Part shown: piece by piece, positions 15,568 through 25,332 of the stretch
Layout of the letters: the number at the start of each line of letters is the position of its first letter
Numbering within the stretch: the stretch's first letter is position 1
Assembly: GCA_903924855.1 (NCBI GenBank)
Contig: CAIYCW010000040.1
Location: 1 to 64,000 of the forward strand
Source: an uncultured Rhodospirillales bacterium
GTDB taxonomy: Bacteria > Pseudomonadota > Alphaproteobacteria > Acetobacterales > Acetobacteraceae
Reading direction: 5' to 3'
DNA: 64,000 nucleotides
Made by a program: the position numbers and the translations under genes
Notes under the pieces: model-generated
The model's input: only the letters and a program-made list of their open reading frames with translations
Told to the model about the DNA's origin: nothing
Databases searched by the model: none

Positions 15568-17886
15568 TTGCATCCGCGCGTGCCTGAACTGCGTGTTTCA
15601 GGACGGGTGCAAAGCCTGCTGCAAGGCCTGCGCCTGCCCATCAAACTGAGGCAGCCGCAGCCGCTGCCCCGAGACATCCCGCCCTCCCACTCCGGGCGGC
15701 CGCACAGCCTGCTGGTCTATCTGTTGCTGCTCACACTTGTGGTCAGCCTGCCATCGCTGGGCGTTGCCGTGCTGACCGGGATTTCGGACAGCAGGATCCT
15801 GGCGCAGATCCATCAGCGCGAACGTCATCGCATCGCGGGCAGCCTGGCGCAGGCCGTCGAGGGCGCCTTCGCCGATGCCTGCGCAGCGCTTGAAGCCATC
15901 GATATCCGCGCCCTGCCCGAGGCCAACGGGCCGGAGGCAGACGCCCAGAGGCTGCTGACCCTTGCCGCCGCCACCACCGGTGCCGGTTTTCGGTTGATGG
16001 ACACGCAGGGTCACACCCGCCTGCAGGCCCATGCCGCAAGCCTGGCCGAGCCTGCGGCGGCACGGCCCGATGACTGGCGGCATACGGTGTTGCAGTCGGG
16101 CGTGATCGGCCTTGGAGGTGCGACAGCAACCGAGGGCCAGCACCAGATCCTGATCCCGCTGCTGCGGCCGCTGCGGCAGGACGGCGTTGTGATCGGCCTC
16201 CTGGAGATGCAGCTGCCATCGGAAAAACTGGCGATGATCATGCGCCGGACCGTGGCGGATGCGCACGGCACGGGGCTGCTGATCGACCCTGAGGGCCATA
16301 TTGCCGCCGCCTCGTTTCAGGCGGAGCAGGCGGCCGCGGTGCCAGATCAGCCGATAGCCGCACAGAGTCCCGATGATCCGGATCTGATCACCGTTGAATT
16401 GCATCATCAGCCGGGCTGGCGCGTGCTGTATCGCCACGCCCAACCCGACCCTGATCTGACCGCGGGGCCGCTTGGCCGCACGATGCTCGGCTGTCTGGTG
16501 TCGCTGTTGATCAGTGCTGCGCTGATCAGCGTGCTGGGACGGCGGGCGGCGCGGCGCGTGGCCTCACTTGCCGAGCTGGCGCGCAGCGTCACCGCAGGTG
16601 GCGACCGCGCGCCGGTGACACCGCGGATGCGGATCGCCGAGTTCGAGGATCTGCGCCAGAGCATGCTGCGCGCCGATGCGGTGCTGCGCAGGCGGGGTGC
16701 CGCGGAACGCATGGCGCTGCGCGAGGCGCGCACCGGGCACGAATTGCTGATCTCCGTGGTCAACGGCACCGCGGAATCCATTCACGTCAAGGATCTGGAG
16801 CTGCGCTACGTGCTGGTCAACCGTGCCGGGTTGCAGACCGCAGGCGCGGCGCTGGAGGAATGGCAGGTGCTGGGCCGGCGCACCGCCGATCTGTTCCCCG
16901 AGGCTTTGGCCCAGCGCATCGAGGCGGCGGACCGGCTGGTGCTGGAAACCGGCCAGATCAGCAGCTTCGAGCAGGAATTCCGCACCGGCAACGCGCAGGA
17001 GACGCGATGGATCGCCATGACCATCACACCCTGGCAGGATGCGCAGGGGCGTGTGGTGGGGGTGGTCTCGGTCTCACGCGATGTCACCGAGCAGCGACGG
17101 GCAGAGCAGCGGCTGCGCCATCTGCAGGCGGAATTGCTGCGCACCAGCCGCCTTTCGGCCATGGGCGCCATGGCGGCGGGGCTGGCCCATGAGCTCAACC
17201 AGCCGCTTGCCGCGGCTACCAACTATCTCAATGCCAGCGGACGGCTGCTTGACCGGGCGGATCAACACGCCTCCGGCGCACCCAACCCCAGCCTGCGTCT
17301 TGCGCGCGAGACCGTGCTGGATGCGGCGGACCAGATGCTGCGCGCCGGCGACATCGTCCGGCGCCTGCGTGATTTCGTCGATCGCGGCGAGGCGGAGCTG
17401 CAGACCGAGGATATCGGCGAGCTGTTGCGCGAAACCTGTGACCTGCTGCGCAGCGATGGTGTGAATGCGGGCATCGCGCTTGCGGTCACGGTCGACCCCG
17501 GGCTCAGCCCGGTGCTGGCGGACCGGGTGCAGATCGGCCAGGTGTTGCTGAATTTGGTGCGCAACGCGGCGGAGGCGATCGGCCCGCAGCGAGGCGATGG
17601 CCGGATCGATGTGCGCGCACGGCTCGAACAGGGCAGCGCCGGTCAGGGTGCGGCCGCGGTGATCGAGGTGGCGGATAACGGCCCCGGCCTGTCCCCGGTG
17701 ATTGCGGAGCGGCTGTTCGAGCCGTTCGTCAGCACGAAGCGCGCCGGCATGGGCATCGGCCTCGCCATCTGCCGCACCATCGTTGAAGGCCATGGCGGGT
17801 GGCTCACCGCCCATGCCGGCGCCTGTGACGGCATGGTGTTCCGAATCCTGCTTCCTGTTCTGCCCCGTCCTGGAGAGCCCGCATGA
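15568..17886 (+). CDS. PAS-domain sensor histidine kinase (FixL-like kinase core)
   Basis: The 772-residue membrane kinase has a first TM helix about 50-72, a periplasmic sensor of about 230 residues, a second TM helix near 310-330, a HAMP-like linker, a PAS domain (about 395-510, NGTAESIHVKDLELRYVLVN to VVGVVSVSRDVTEQ), a dimerisation/phosphoacceptor helix with His541 in LAHELNQPLAAATNYL, and an ATPase domain (NLVRNAAEAI, DNGPGLSP, GMGIGLAICRTI). The kinase core is of the FixL/DctB type, but no haem-PAS His is evident. The N-terminus is uncertain: the first 45 residues are Pro/Arg-rich and a later start is possible. The stop overlaps the response-regulator ATG as ATGA. Confidence 0.88.
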   Translation: MHPRVPELRVSGRVQSLLQGLRLPIKLRQPQPLPRDIPPSHSGRPHSLLVYLLLLTLVVSLPSLGVAVLTGISDSRILAQIHQRERHRIAGSLAQAVEGAFADACAALEAIDIRALPEANGPEADAQRLLTLAAATTGAGFRLMDTQGHTRLQAHAASLAEPAAARPDDWRHTVLQSGVIGLGGATATEGQHQILIPLLRPLRQDGVVIGLLEMQLPSEKLAMIMRRTVADAHGTGLLIDPEGHIAAASFQAEQAAAVPDQPIAAQSPDDPDLITVELHHQPGWRVLYRHAQPDPDLTAGPLGRTMLGCLVSLLISAALISVLGRRAARRVASLAELARSVTAGGDRAPVTPRMRIAEFEDLRQSMLRADAVLRRRGAAERMALREARTGHELLISVVNGTAESIHVKDLELRYVLVNRAGLQTAGAALEEWQVLGRRTADLFPEALAQRIEAADRLVLETGQISSFEQEFRTGNAQETRWIAMTITPWQDAQGRVVGVVSVSRDVTEQRRAEQRLRHLQAELLRTSRLSAMGAMAAGLAHELNQPLAAATNYLNASGRLLDRADQHASGAPNPSLRLARETVLDAADQMLRAGDIVRRLRDFVDRGEAELQTEDIGELLRETCDLLRSDGVNAGIALAVTVDPGLSPVLADRVQIGQVLLNLVRNAAEAIGPQRGDGRIDVRARLEQGSAGQGAAAVIEVADNGPGLSPVIAERLFEPFVSTKRAGMGIGLAICRTIVEGHGGWLTAHAGACDGMVFRILLPVLPRPGEPA

Positions 17887-18560
17887 ATGTCGCATTCCCA
17901 CCGCAAGGTGCTGATCGCCCGCGCCTTCCCGCAATCGGTGCCGCGACGGCGCATCTGGTTGTGCACATCGTCGATGACGACGAGGCGGTGCGGCGCTCGC
18001 TTGCGGTTCTGCTGGGCTCGCACGGGCTGGACACACGGGTCTATGCCAGCGCCGAGGCGGTGCTGGAGGTGGTGGATCAGCTGGAGCCGGGCTGCCTGGT
18101 GATCGATGTCCGCATGCAGGGCATGGATGGGCTGGAATTGCAGGACGCGCTGCGAAACCTGGGCTGCAAGCTGCCGGTGGTGGTGGTGACCGGACACGCC
18201 GATGTCGGGCTTGCGGTGCGCGGGATGAAGGCGGGTGCTTTGGATTTCATTGAGAAGCCGTATTCGGAGGCGGTGCTGCTGCGCGCGATCCAGGCGGCGT
18301 TGGCCCGCTGTGAGAATGACAGCCACACGCACTCCCAGAGCGAGGCGGCGCGGGCGCGGATTGCAACCCTCACCCCGCGTGAGCGCGACGTGCTGACCTG
18401 TCTGGTGGAGGGGCGGCCAAACAAGGTGATCGCCCATGCGCTGGGCATCAGCCCGCGCACGGTGGAGATCCACCGCGCCAATCTGATGGAAAAGCTCGGC
18501 TGCCGCAGCCTGGCGGAAGCGGTGCGGGTGGCGATCGCGGCGCATTTCCACAAGGGGTGA
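17883..18560 (+). CDS. FixJ/NarL-family response regulator
   Basis: The 225-residue protein has an N-terminal receiver (HIVDDDEAVRRS, phospho-acceptor Asp75 in LVIDVRMQGMDG, Thr in VVVTGHAD, Lys in IEKPYSE) and a C-terminal LuxR-type helix-turn-helix (LTPRERDVLTCLVEGRPNKVIAHALGIS, RTVEIHRANLMEKLG). The architecture matches FixJ, TodT and StyR regulators. It overlaps the kinase gene by four bases, so it is its cognate regulator. It is convergent with ppc. Target genes are not visible. Confidence 0.93.
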   Translation: MNVAFPPQGADRPRLPAIGAATAHLVVHIVDDDEAVRRSLAVLLGSHGLDTRVYASAEAVLEVVDQLEPGCLVIDVRMQGMDGLELQDALRNLGCKLPVVVVTGHADVGLAVRGMKAGALDFIEKPYSEAVLLRAIQAALARCENDSHTHSQSEAARARIATLTPRERDVLTCLVEGRPNKVIAHALGISPRTVEIHRANLMEKLGCRSLAEAVRVAIAAHFHKG

Positions 18561-18596
18561 ATGCGACGGGGTGGGTGGCACGACCCGCCTGGGCGC

Positions 18597-21380
18597 TCAG
18601 CCAAACGCCCCCACCTCATGGGTGATCGCGGTTCCCACCTCGCGCAGCAGCCCGAACAGCCGCAGCATGGGGGCGAAGATCTCTGAATGCTCGCGCGCAT
18701 AGGCCAGATTGTCGCGCGGGCCGGCCGGCTCGCCATAATCCCGATCGGCCTCCGGATCGGCGGCGGCGGGGAACACCTCCGACAGCAGGGCCATGGCCTG
18801 TGGAATATCCAGCCGCAGGATGCGCTGCTCCATCGCGGCGCGGGTGACGCCGTGGCGGGGCGAGAAATCCGGAATGCGGGTCTCCAGCAGCCAGATGCGA
18901 TGGACCAGCGCCAGGCGCAGCGCGTGCAGCAGCACGGCGCGGGTGGACATGGCGGGAACGCCCGGCCAGGCGGCCTTCAGCGCCACGTGATCGGCCTGGA
19001 TGCGGCGGAACATCGCCTGCACCTGGGCGCCGAGCCCGAGCCGTTCGAGCGCGCGCGACACCGAGACCAGCTGCTCGTGACGGCCTTCCAGCCTGGCATG
19101 GCCGGCGCGGTCGAGCCAGGTGCCGGGGTCCAGCGTTGCCACCACGGCGCGCAGCACGTCCAGATCGGAATGCGCCATGGCGTGACGCGCAAGGTCCAGC
19201 GCCAGGCGGAAGCGCGGGCTGGTTTGCAGCATGTCCGCGAACATCGGCGGGTTGCGGCCGGCCGCCGCCCCCAGCCCGTGCAGCGTGTTGGCCATCCAGC
19301 CCAGCTGCTGCAGGATCGCGTTGTTGGGAATGGCGCGCAGTTCGCGCGGGTGGCGGATGCTGGCGGGCCCGCCCATGCCGTCCATCTGGCGGGCCGAGGG
19401 CCTGCTGCCGGTGGGGTCGAGCAGGGCCGGGCCGAAGGCGCCGAGCAGGGCGGCGTAGCCCGGGTCTTCCACCAGCGCCTGCATCTGGCCGCGCGCGGTG
19501 CCGAAGAAATCGGCGGCGAAATCGGCCTCCTCATAGATCGGGTCCTGCGGCGGGCGACCCTGGGGGAAGGCGTGTTCGGCGATGCGCGCCACACTGGCCA
19601 GCGCCAGCTCCGGCGTGCCGAACAGCACATAGCCATCACCGCCCTGGAACGCGCTTTCCTCGCGGGTGGCGATGCCGGCCTCGGCAAAGGCCTGGCGGCT
19701 GTGCGGCGGCGACAGATAGGCAAGGCGCTGCGAGAGGCTGCCCGGATGCGCGCCGCGGCCGACGCTTTCGCCGTGCGTGTCGAACAGCACCACCTCGACC
19801 GATTGCAGGCCGTAGCGCTGCAGCGCGTCCACCACTTTCAGCCGCAACCGCTCGATCAGATAGGAGGCGGCGAGCTGGCCCACATAGCGGCCGGAATCGG
19901 AGTAGCCGAATTGCAGCGCCATCCGCCCGGTCTGCGCCAGATAGGCGCGGTAATGCGGGCTGCGCAGCGCCTCCTCGATCACCCGGGCGCCGCCTTCCAG
20001 CGCATCGGCGGTCTCGAACAGGGGTGAGATCTCGATATGCCGGTCGATGCCGAGCAGCTTGGCCAGCCACAGCGCGCAGAGCAGCGTGTAGCCGGTCTCG
20101 GTCTCGGCGATCAGGAAGCGGACCCGCGTTGAGCTGTCCACGTGCTTGGCGATCTGCGCCACCGTCATCATCAGCCGGGCCGCCGAGGCCTGTTCGCTCA
20201 TCAGCGCGCCGAAATCGACCGGCACCGGGCGCACCGCATCAAGGGCCGCGTTGATCGCCACCAGCAGACCGCGGCGCTGGGACAGATCCTCCGGCTGATC
20301 GGCGAGCCCCAGGCGCTGGCGCGCCACGTTGTGCACCTGGGCCGCGTTGAGACGGACATGGGTGTGGGCGAGCGACAGGCCATGCGCCACCAGCCCCGCG
20401 CGCGCCACGGCAAGGCGCATCGCATCCTCCGGCAGGGCTGCCGCGATGGCGCGTGCGAAGGGCTCCATCAGCGTGTCGATCCCGGTCAGCGCGGTCTCGT
20501 GACCGCAGACCATGATCTGGGCGAATGCCGCCACCGCATCGGACTGCGGCGCGGTGGGACAGGCGGCCAGCTGGCGTGTGACCTCGGCTTCGGCCGCTTC
20601 GATCCGGGCTGCCAGCCCCTCCGCCACACCGATGCCCGCGATCTGCGCGCCCAGCCGTGACAGCTGCATCTGCTTCATGCGCAGGCGCAGCCGGTAGGTG
20701 TCCCACCAGAAGATGTCGTTGCGGCCATCGGTGTCGTAGCCGACCCAGGAGGCGAGGATGACCGGCACCGGCACGATCTCGTGCCAACGCCCGGGCCAGG
20801 TGTCGCGCGCCTGTTCCAGAATGGCGCGGCACAGGCCGTCCAGCGCGTCCCGCCCGTGCAGGATGGCGTGGCCGGCGCGGCTGAACTCCTGCTCCAGCGT
20901 AATCTGCTGCGGGCGGTGGCTGGCGAAATCCGGCGCGTTCCGGCCGCTGGCCCGCTCCGCCAGGGCGCGTTCGACCGGCTCGGGCAGCGAGAATGTGGGA
21001 TGGGCGGTGAAGACGGCGGCGAAGCGGGTGCGCTCGACCGCGGCGCGGAAGGCTGCGAACGGCACCGGGCTGTCCGCCGGGTCCGGCCGGATCAGCCGGG
21101 CGCCGATCTGCGCCAGGGCCTGCAGATTGGCGTGGGCTTCGGTGCCGCCGACATAGGCCGCCACGCGCTGCGCGCGATCGGCGAAGGCGGCATCGCGCAG
21201 GGCCACCACGATGGCCTCGATGATATCGAGATCGAACTCCGCCGCATCGAGCCTGCGGCTGATCGAGAGTGCCGCCGACAGGATGGGATTGCCGAACGGG
21301 TCCAGATTCGCCGCCTCCCGCAGGGTTGCGACGAGAGAGGTGAGTTCGTCGACGAGGGGGGCGATCTGTGTGTGCTGCAT
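18597..21380 (-). CDS. ppc: Divergent phosphoenolpyruvate carboxylase
   Basis: The 927-residue protein has bacterial PEPC length and order: TAHPT at 125-129, HTHVRLNAAQVHNV where the family's VRQ-x-S-x-x-H loop lies, FLIAETETGYTLL, ISPLFETADALEGG, GRYVGQLAASYLIERL, and a glycine-rich VGRGAHPGS. PEPC adds bicarbonate to PEP, giving oxaloacetate. Three hallmarks differ: TAHPT is followed by Phe rather than Glu, the usual F-H-G-R-G-G-S is F-D-T-H-G-E-S, and the chain ends GAFG instead of NTG. Catalysis is therefore likely but unproven. The ATG at 21380 is preferred to a TTG at 21416, though neither has a strong ribosome binding site. Divergent from the FNR-boxed gene. Confidence 0.8.
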   Translation of the reverse strand: MQHTQIAPLVDELTSLVATLREAANLDPFGNPILSAALSISRRLDAAEFDLDIIEAIVVALRDAAFADRAQRVAAYVGGTEAHANLQALAQIGARLIRPDPADSPVPFAAFRAAVERTRFAAVFTAHPTFSLPEPVERALAERASGRNAPDFASHRPQQITLEQEFSRAGHAILHGRDALDGLCRAILEQARDTWPGRWHEIVPVPVILASWVGYDTDGRNDIFWWDTYRLRLRMKQMQLSRLGAQIAGIGVAEGLAARIEAAEAEVTRQLAACPTAPQSDAVAAFAQIMVCGHETALTGIDTLMEPFARAIAAALPEDAMRLAVARAGLVAHGLSLAHTHVRLNAAQVHNVARQRLGLADQPEDLSQRRGLLVAINAALDAVRPVPVDFGALMSEQASAARLMMTVAQIAKHVDSSTRVRFLIAETETGYTLLCALWLAKLLGIDRHIEISPLFETADALEGGARVIEEALRSPHYRAYLAQTGRMALQFGYSDSGRYVGQLAASYLIERLRLKVVDALQRYGLQSVEVVLFDTHGESVGRGAHPGSLSQRLAYLSPPHSRQAFAEAGIATREESAFQGGDGYVLFGTPELALASVARIAEHAFPQGRPPQDPIYEEADFAADFFGTARGQMQALVEDPGYAALLGAFGPALLDPTGSRPSARQMDGMGGPASIRHPRELRAIPNNAILQQLGWMANTLHGLGAAAGRNPPMFADMLQTSPRFRLALDLARHAMAHSDLDVLRAVVATLDPGTWLDRAGHARLEGRHEQLVSVSRALERLGLGAQVQAMFRRIQADHVALKAAWPGVPAMSTRAVLLHALRLALVHRIWLLETRIPDFSPRHGVTRAAMEQRILRLDIPQAMALLSEVFPAAADPEADRDYGEPAGPRDNLAYAREHSEIFAPMLRLFGLLREVGTAITHEVGAFG

Positions 21381-21582
21381 GTGCGAAGTGTGCGTTGCAA
21401 TACCAGCTGGACGCAACGATTACTCGCTTCGGGCGGGATGGGCCGCCATGGATTTCAGCGCTCTTGCCTGAGCGGGTCTCGAATTCTGGTGCGTTGCATG
21501 TGATGTGCGTCACAGCCAAGCGAACATGTTTGTGGATTTGAAAACAGCAGAGTTGTTCCAGCCGAGCGCACAGTCATTGCCG

Positions 21583-21596
21583 TTGATCGGCATCAA
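21583..21596. promoter_or_regulatory. FNR/FixK-type box
   Basis: TTGATCGGCATCAA matches the consensus TTGAT-N4-ATCAA exactly. Its centre lies 110 bases before the GTG at 21700 and about 210 bases before the ppc start on the other strand. At the usual class II distance the plus-strand transcript would begin near 21631. The 319-base gap 21381-21699 otherwise contains only the hairpin at 21625-21652. Confidence 0.65.
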
Positions 21597-21624
21597 TTGG
21601 ATTTAGGTATCTTTCCTGACTGTC

Positions 21625-21652
21625 ATCAGCCCTGCCGCCGCAGCAGGCTGAT
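21625..21652. repeat. Leader hairpin
   Basis: ATCAGCC at 21625-21631 pairs with GGCTGAT at 21646-21652, and the inner CTGC pairs with GCAG, leaving a two-base bulge. It lies between the FNR/FixK box and the gene at 21700, close to where a class II transcript would start. Confidence 0.45.
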
Positions 21653-21699
21653 ACTCACGCAGTCGCCCCGGCAACGTGGGTGGAGGAAAGGACGGTATC

Positions 21700-22161
21700 G
21701 TGTTTCAGGCCCTGATCGATCTCGAAGCGGCAACCCAGCAGGACCAGCCCGCAGACAAGCTGAGCCGCGGCGACCATCCGCCGGAGATGTTGACCCAGGA
21801 GATATTGGCGAAGGATGACGCTGACCTCGCCGCGGAGGACGACGCGCAGGCGCGCTTCGATGACAGGCTTCTCACCGCCCTGGCCACCATGGCGGTGCGC
21901 AGCAAGCGCCGTCAGGCGGATCTTGCGGCAGCTTTGCGCCGGTCTGCGATCGACACCGATCCGCATGCGGTGGGTGAGGCGCTGGGCCGGTTGGAGCAGG
22001 CCGGGCTGATCGAGCAGATTGTCCCGCTTTATGATGGCGGTGTGCTGATGTCGGTCACCACGCGCGGCATCGAGCGGTTGAGCCTGGTGCCGCGCTGGGC
22101 GCTGATGGACACGACCGGTGCACCGATGCGCGGCCATGGCGCGGGGATGAGGCGGGGCTGA
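21700..22161 (+). CDS. Small acidic protein with winged-helix-like C-terminus
   Basis: I do not recognise a named family. The 153-residue protein has an acidic, Asp/Glu/Gln-rich first 50 residues and a second half resembling a winged helix: RSKRRQADLAAALRRS, a turn, DPHAVGEALGRLEQAGLIEQ as a recognition-like helix, then a beta wing (PLYDGGVLMSVTTRG). The start is GTG at 21700, nine bases after GGAGGAAAGG, one of the best ribosome binding sites in the window. The perfect FNR/FixK box upstream suggests induction or repression by oxygen status. It may be a transcription factor or protein-interaction adaptor (inference). Confidence 0.7.
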   Translation: MFQALIDLEAATQQDQPADKLSRGDHPPEMLTQEILAKDDADLAAEDDAQARFDDRLLTALATMAVRSKRRQADLAAALRRSAIDTDPHAVGEALGRLEQAGLIEQIVPLYDGGVLMSVTTRGIERLSLVPRWALMDTTGAPMRGHGAGMRRG

Positions 22162-22176
22162 CGCCGATCAGGCCGC

Positions 22177-25155
22177 TCAGGCCACCGCCGCGCGCAGCAG
22201 CAGACGGATGGTCTCGGTGGCCACCGCCAGGTCGCCCTCCATACCCTCGGCGGCCGATTGCGCCTCGGTGATCTGGCCGGCCCGGGCGAGGCGGATGATG
22301 CGGCGCATGCGCCGTTCGATTGCAGCCAACGCATAGGAAGCGGCAAGCCCGCCCAGAGCATGCGCACCGGCCTCAATCGCCTTGGGGTCACCGCCGGCCA
22401 AGGCCGTGCGCAGCACCGGAATCCGCTCGCGCATGTCGCCGAGGCATTGTTCCACCAGCGACAGCAAGGTGGCGGGCGACAGGCCCCGTCTCAGCTCGAC
22501 CAGGCGACTGTCATCGATGATGGCGCCGGACTCGGCGTTCTGCGACTCGTACCCGCGGCCCGGTTCCGCGGCACTGGCACCCGCGCCGGGCCTGCGCACA
22601 TTGCCCAGATAGCGCTGCACGGTGGAGAACAGCGCCACAGGCCGGATCGGCTTGCCGAGCATGTCGTCCATCCCGGCACTGAGGCAGCGCGTGCGATCAT
22701 CATTGGAGGTCGTGGCGGTCAGCGCCACGATCGGCAGGTCCGCCATCGGGCCGGACAGGGCCCTGATCCGGCGCGTTGCCTCCAACCCGTCCATATCGGG
22801 CATGATCAGGTCCATGAACACCAGGTCGTAGGGCACACGCTGCACCATGGCGATGCCGGCCGGACCGGATTCGGCGACATCCACCTTGAACCCCTCGCGG
22901 CGCAGCAAGGTTGCGGCCACGAGATGGTTGGCCGGGATGTCCTCGACGATGAGGATGCGGGCGCGTGGGCGCTGGATCAGCGACACCACATCGCCGGCCA
23001 CGGCCACGCGCGCCTGCGGTGCCACCGCCTCCAGCGGCAGATCGACATGGAACTCGTTGCCGCCGGTGGGGGCGAGGCGCAGCCCGATCCGCCCGCCCAT
23101 GGCCCGCACCAGCCGGTCGCAGATCGCAAGCCCCAGCCCGGTGCCCGGTGCGCCGGAGCTGCGTGCGTTGCGCAGGCGGGAGAACGGCACGAACAGCTTG
23201 GCGGCATCCTCGGGCGTGATCGCCGGCCCCTGGTCCTGCACCGCCATCGACAGCATCGGCTTGCCATCGGCCAGCATCATCGTGGCCTTGATGGACACCA
23301 CGCCCGGGCTTGAGAACTTGCCGGCATTGGACACCAGATTCATCATCACCTGGCGCAGACGGCCGGAATCGGCGCGGATTTGGCGCGGCAGTTCCGGCGA
23401 TACATCCAGCACCAGCCGCACGCCGCGTTTGCCGGCCTGCATCTGGAACATCGCCCGCACACCCTCCAGCAAGGGCTGCAGCTCGAACACGCTGGGGCGC
23501 AGTTCCAGCTTGCCGGCCTCGGCGTTGGAGAGTTCGAGAATGTCGTTGACCAGCTCCATCAACGCCTCACCGGCCTCGCGCGCCGTGTCCGCCAGGCGGC
23601 GCTGGGCGGGGGCGAGCTCGGATTCGTCCAGCAGGCCGAGGCAGTTGATCACCGCGTTGAGCGGCGTGCGGATCTCGTGGCTGACGATGGCGACGAAGCG
23701 CGATTTCTGTTCGGCGGCCTCGCCGGCCAGGCGGATCGCCTCCTGCTGTGCCTCCACCGCGCGCTTGCGGGCGGTGATGTCGGTGTAGAGCGTGACCAGG
23801 CCGCCGGTTGGCAGGCGGGAGCGGCGCAGTTCGACGGTGACACCGTTGGGACGCTGGCGTTCGATCACCACCGTGCCGGTGGTGGCGCGCATATCGGCCA
23901 TCCGGCGTGCCACCTCGGTGTCGATGTCGACCTCGCCGAACTCTCCCGCCTCGGCCTGGGCGCGCAACAGCACCTCCATCTTCTGGCCGACCCGCAGCAC
24001 GTCGCGGCGAAGACCGATGCGCTCGGAGAACCGCTCATTCCAGTTGACCAGCCGCATGTCGGCGTCGAGCATCATCACGCCATCGGTCATGCCGGCAAGC
24101 GTTGCCTGCAACTCGTTGGTCTTGGCCTCCGCATTGGCCTTGGCCTGGGCGAGTTCGGTGTAGGCCAGTTCGATGGTGGAGCGATCCAGCGCCAGCCGCT
24201 CCTCGCGTCGCCTGGAGGCGGAGACCTGCAGGATCAGCAGGATGGCCGCCACCACCAGCGCAAGCGACACCAGGGCCGCGAAGGTGGTCACCCCGTTGTT
24301 GCGCGCATGCGTGGGTCCGAGCGACTCCACTTCGCCGGTGCCGATCACCAGCATCAGGTCGAAATCGCGCAGACGGTGATACTGGATGCGGCGGACCACA
24401 CCATCGGCGAGCAGCTTGCCGATCCAGGTGCCATCCGACTCCCCGCCGGCCGCGGCGAAGAGGGCGTGCGCATCGCTTGGCTGGATCTGGGTCGGCACGC
24501 CGGCCGGCACCAGAACCCGCGCGTCTCCATTGTCCCGCAGCAGCGCGATCAGCCCGGATTTGCCAAGGTCCCAGCGTGGCAGATCCTGCATGCCGCGCCA
24601 CGGATCGAAGCTGACCAGCAGGTAGCCGACCGCTTGGCCTGATTTATCGCGCAGCCGGCGCAGCACGTTGAACTGGCCGGCCCCGCGCCCCTGGGTGACG
24701 AGATCATCCTGGGCGTTGGCCAGGATGGAGCTGGTGAGATCGGTGAACACGCGGTCATGCGACAGGTTGCGGCCGATCAGGATCGGCATGCTCGAGGACT
24801 GCACCACGCCGTCAATGCCGATTTTGACCATCTGGAAGCCGGGATCGCCGGCGCTGTCGTGGTCGGCAAGCCAGGTGTCGGCGTCAAACCTGTCGGGGTC
24901 CTTGGCCCAGTCATGGGCCGCCTGACCGACCAGATCCTGGGTCTGCTGCAGGGTCGACTCGACCTGCCACTCCACGCTCAGGGCCAGATTGTTCATGCTG
25001 CTGCGCAGCCAGGCCACCGCCTCGCGCTCGTCGGCCCGGGTCAGCGTGAGGGTGAACATCCAGATCACGGCGATCAGGACGATCGCCACCATGCCGATGG
25101 CCGTCTGGATCAGCAGCGCCTGCCCGGTGCGATCCGAGGACTGGCGATCAAGCAT
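22177..25155 (-). CDS. Hybrid sensor histidine kinase with receiver and Hpt domains
   Basis: The 992-residue membrane sensor has TM1 at about 13-38, an extracytoplasmic Cache-like domain to about 280, TM2 near 290-312, a coiled linker, a PAS domain (about 345-470), a kinase core with His493 in VSHEIRTPLNAV and an ATPase lobe (NLVSNAGKF, DQGPAITPE, GTGLGLAICDRLV), a receiver with Asp782 in FMDLIMPDMDG, and a C-terminal Hpt with His932 in AHALGGLAAS. It therefore carries a whole His-Asp-His relay and needs a separate output regulator, not seen nearby. The promoter region is shared with icd, which reads the other way. Confidence 0.92.
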   Translation of the reverse strand: MLDRQSSDRTGQALLIQTAIGMVAIVLIAVIWMFTLTLTRADEREAVAWLRSSMNNLALSVEWQVESTLQQTQDLVGQAAHDWAKDPDRFDADTWLADHDSAGDPGFQMVKIGIDGVVQSSSMPILIGRNLSHDRVFTDLTSSILANAQDDLVTQGRGAGQFNVLRRLRDKSGQAVGYLLVSFDPWRGMQDLPRWDLGKSGLIALLRDNGDARVLVPAGVPTQIQPSDAHALFAAAGGESDGTWIGKLLADGVVRRIQYHRLRDFDLMLVIGTGEVESLGPTHARNNGVTTFAALVSLALVVAAILLILQVSASRRREERLALDRSTIELAYTELAQAKANAEAKTNELQATLAGMTDGVMMLDADMRLVNWNERFSERIGLRRDVLRVGQKMEVLLRAQAEAGEFGEVDIDTEVARRMADMRATTGTVVIERQRPNGVTVELRRSRLPTGGLVTLYTDITARKRAVEAQQEAIRLAGEAAEQKSRFVAIVSHEIRTPLNAVINCLGLLDESELAPAQRRLADTAREAGEALMELVNDILELSNAEAGKLELRPSVFELQPLLEGVRAMFQMQAGKRGVRLVLDVSPELPRQIRADSGRLRQVMMNLVSNAGKFSSPGVVSIKATMMLADGKPMLSMAVQDQGPAITPEDAAKLFVPFSRLRNARSSGAPGTGLGLAICDRLVRAMGGRIGLRLAPTGGNEFHVDLPLEAVAPQARVAVAGDVVSLIQRPRARILIVEDIPANHLVAATLLRREGFKVDVAESGPAGIAMVQRVPYDLVFMDLIMPDMDGLEATRRIRALSGPMADLPIVALTATTSNDDRTRCLSAGMDDMLGKPIRPVALFSTVQRYLGNVRRPGAGASAAEPGRGYESQNAESGAIIDDSRLVELRRGLSPATLLSLVEQCLGDMRERIPVLRTALAGGDPKAIEAGAHALGGLAASYALAAIERRMRRIIRLARAGQITEAQSAAEGMEGDLAVATETIRLLLRAAVA

Positions 25156-25332
25156 GTGCGCATTTCATCGAAGGGCCTCGTCGGACTGTGCGCCGGACAC
25201 TAGCTTCTCCCCCCAGTCTGCGGCAACACGGCCATCCGGTCCGGGCCTTGCTGGACGGTGCCGCGGATGCGATTGTCCCGCCGCACAGACAGGACCGCAC
25301 TGGGCGCCGCCCTGGATTTTCAAGAGGACACG

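Noticed and set aside
15446-15677. Small Cys-rich frames on both strands before the histidine kinase
   Set aside because: No ribosome binding site or family match, and they overlap the kinase's uncertain 5' end.
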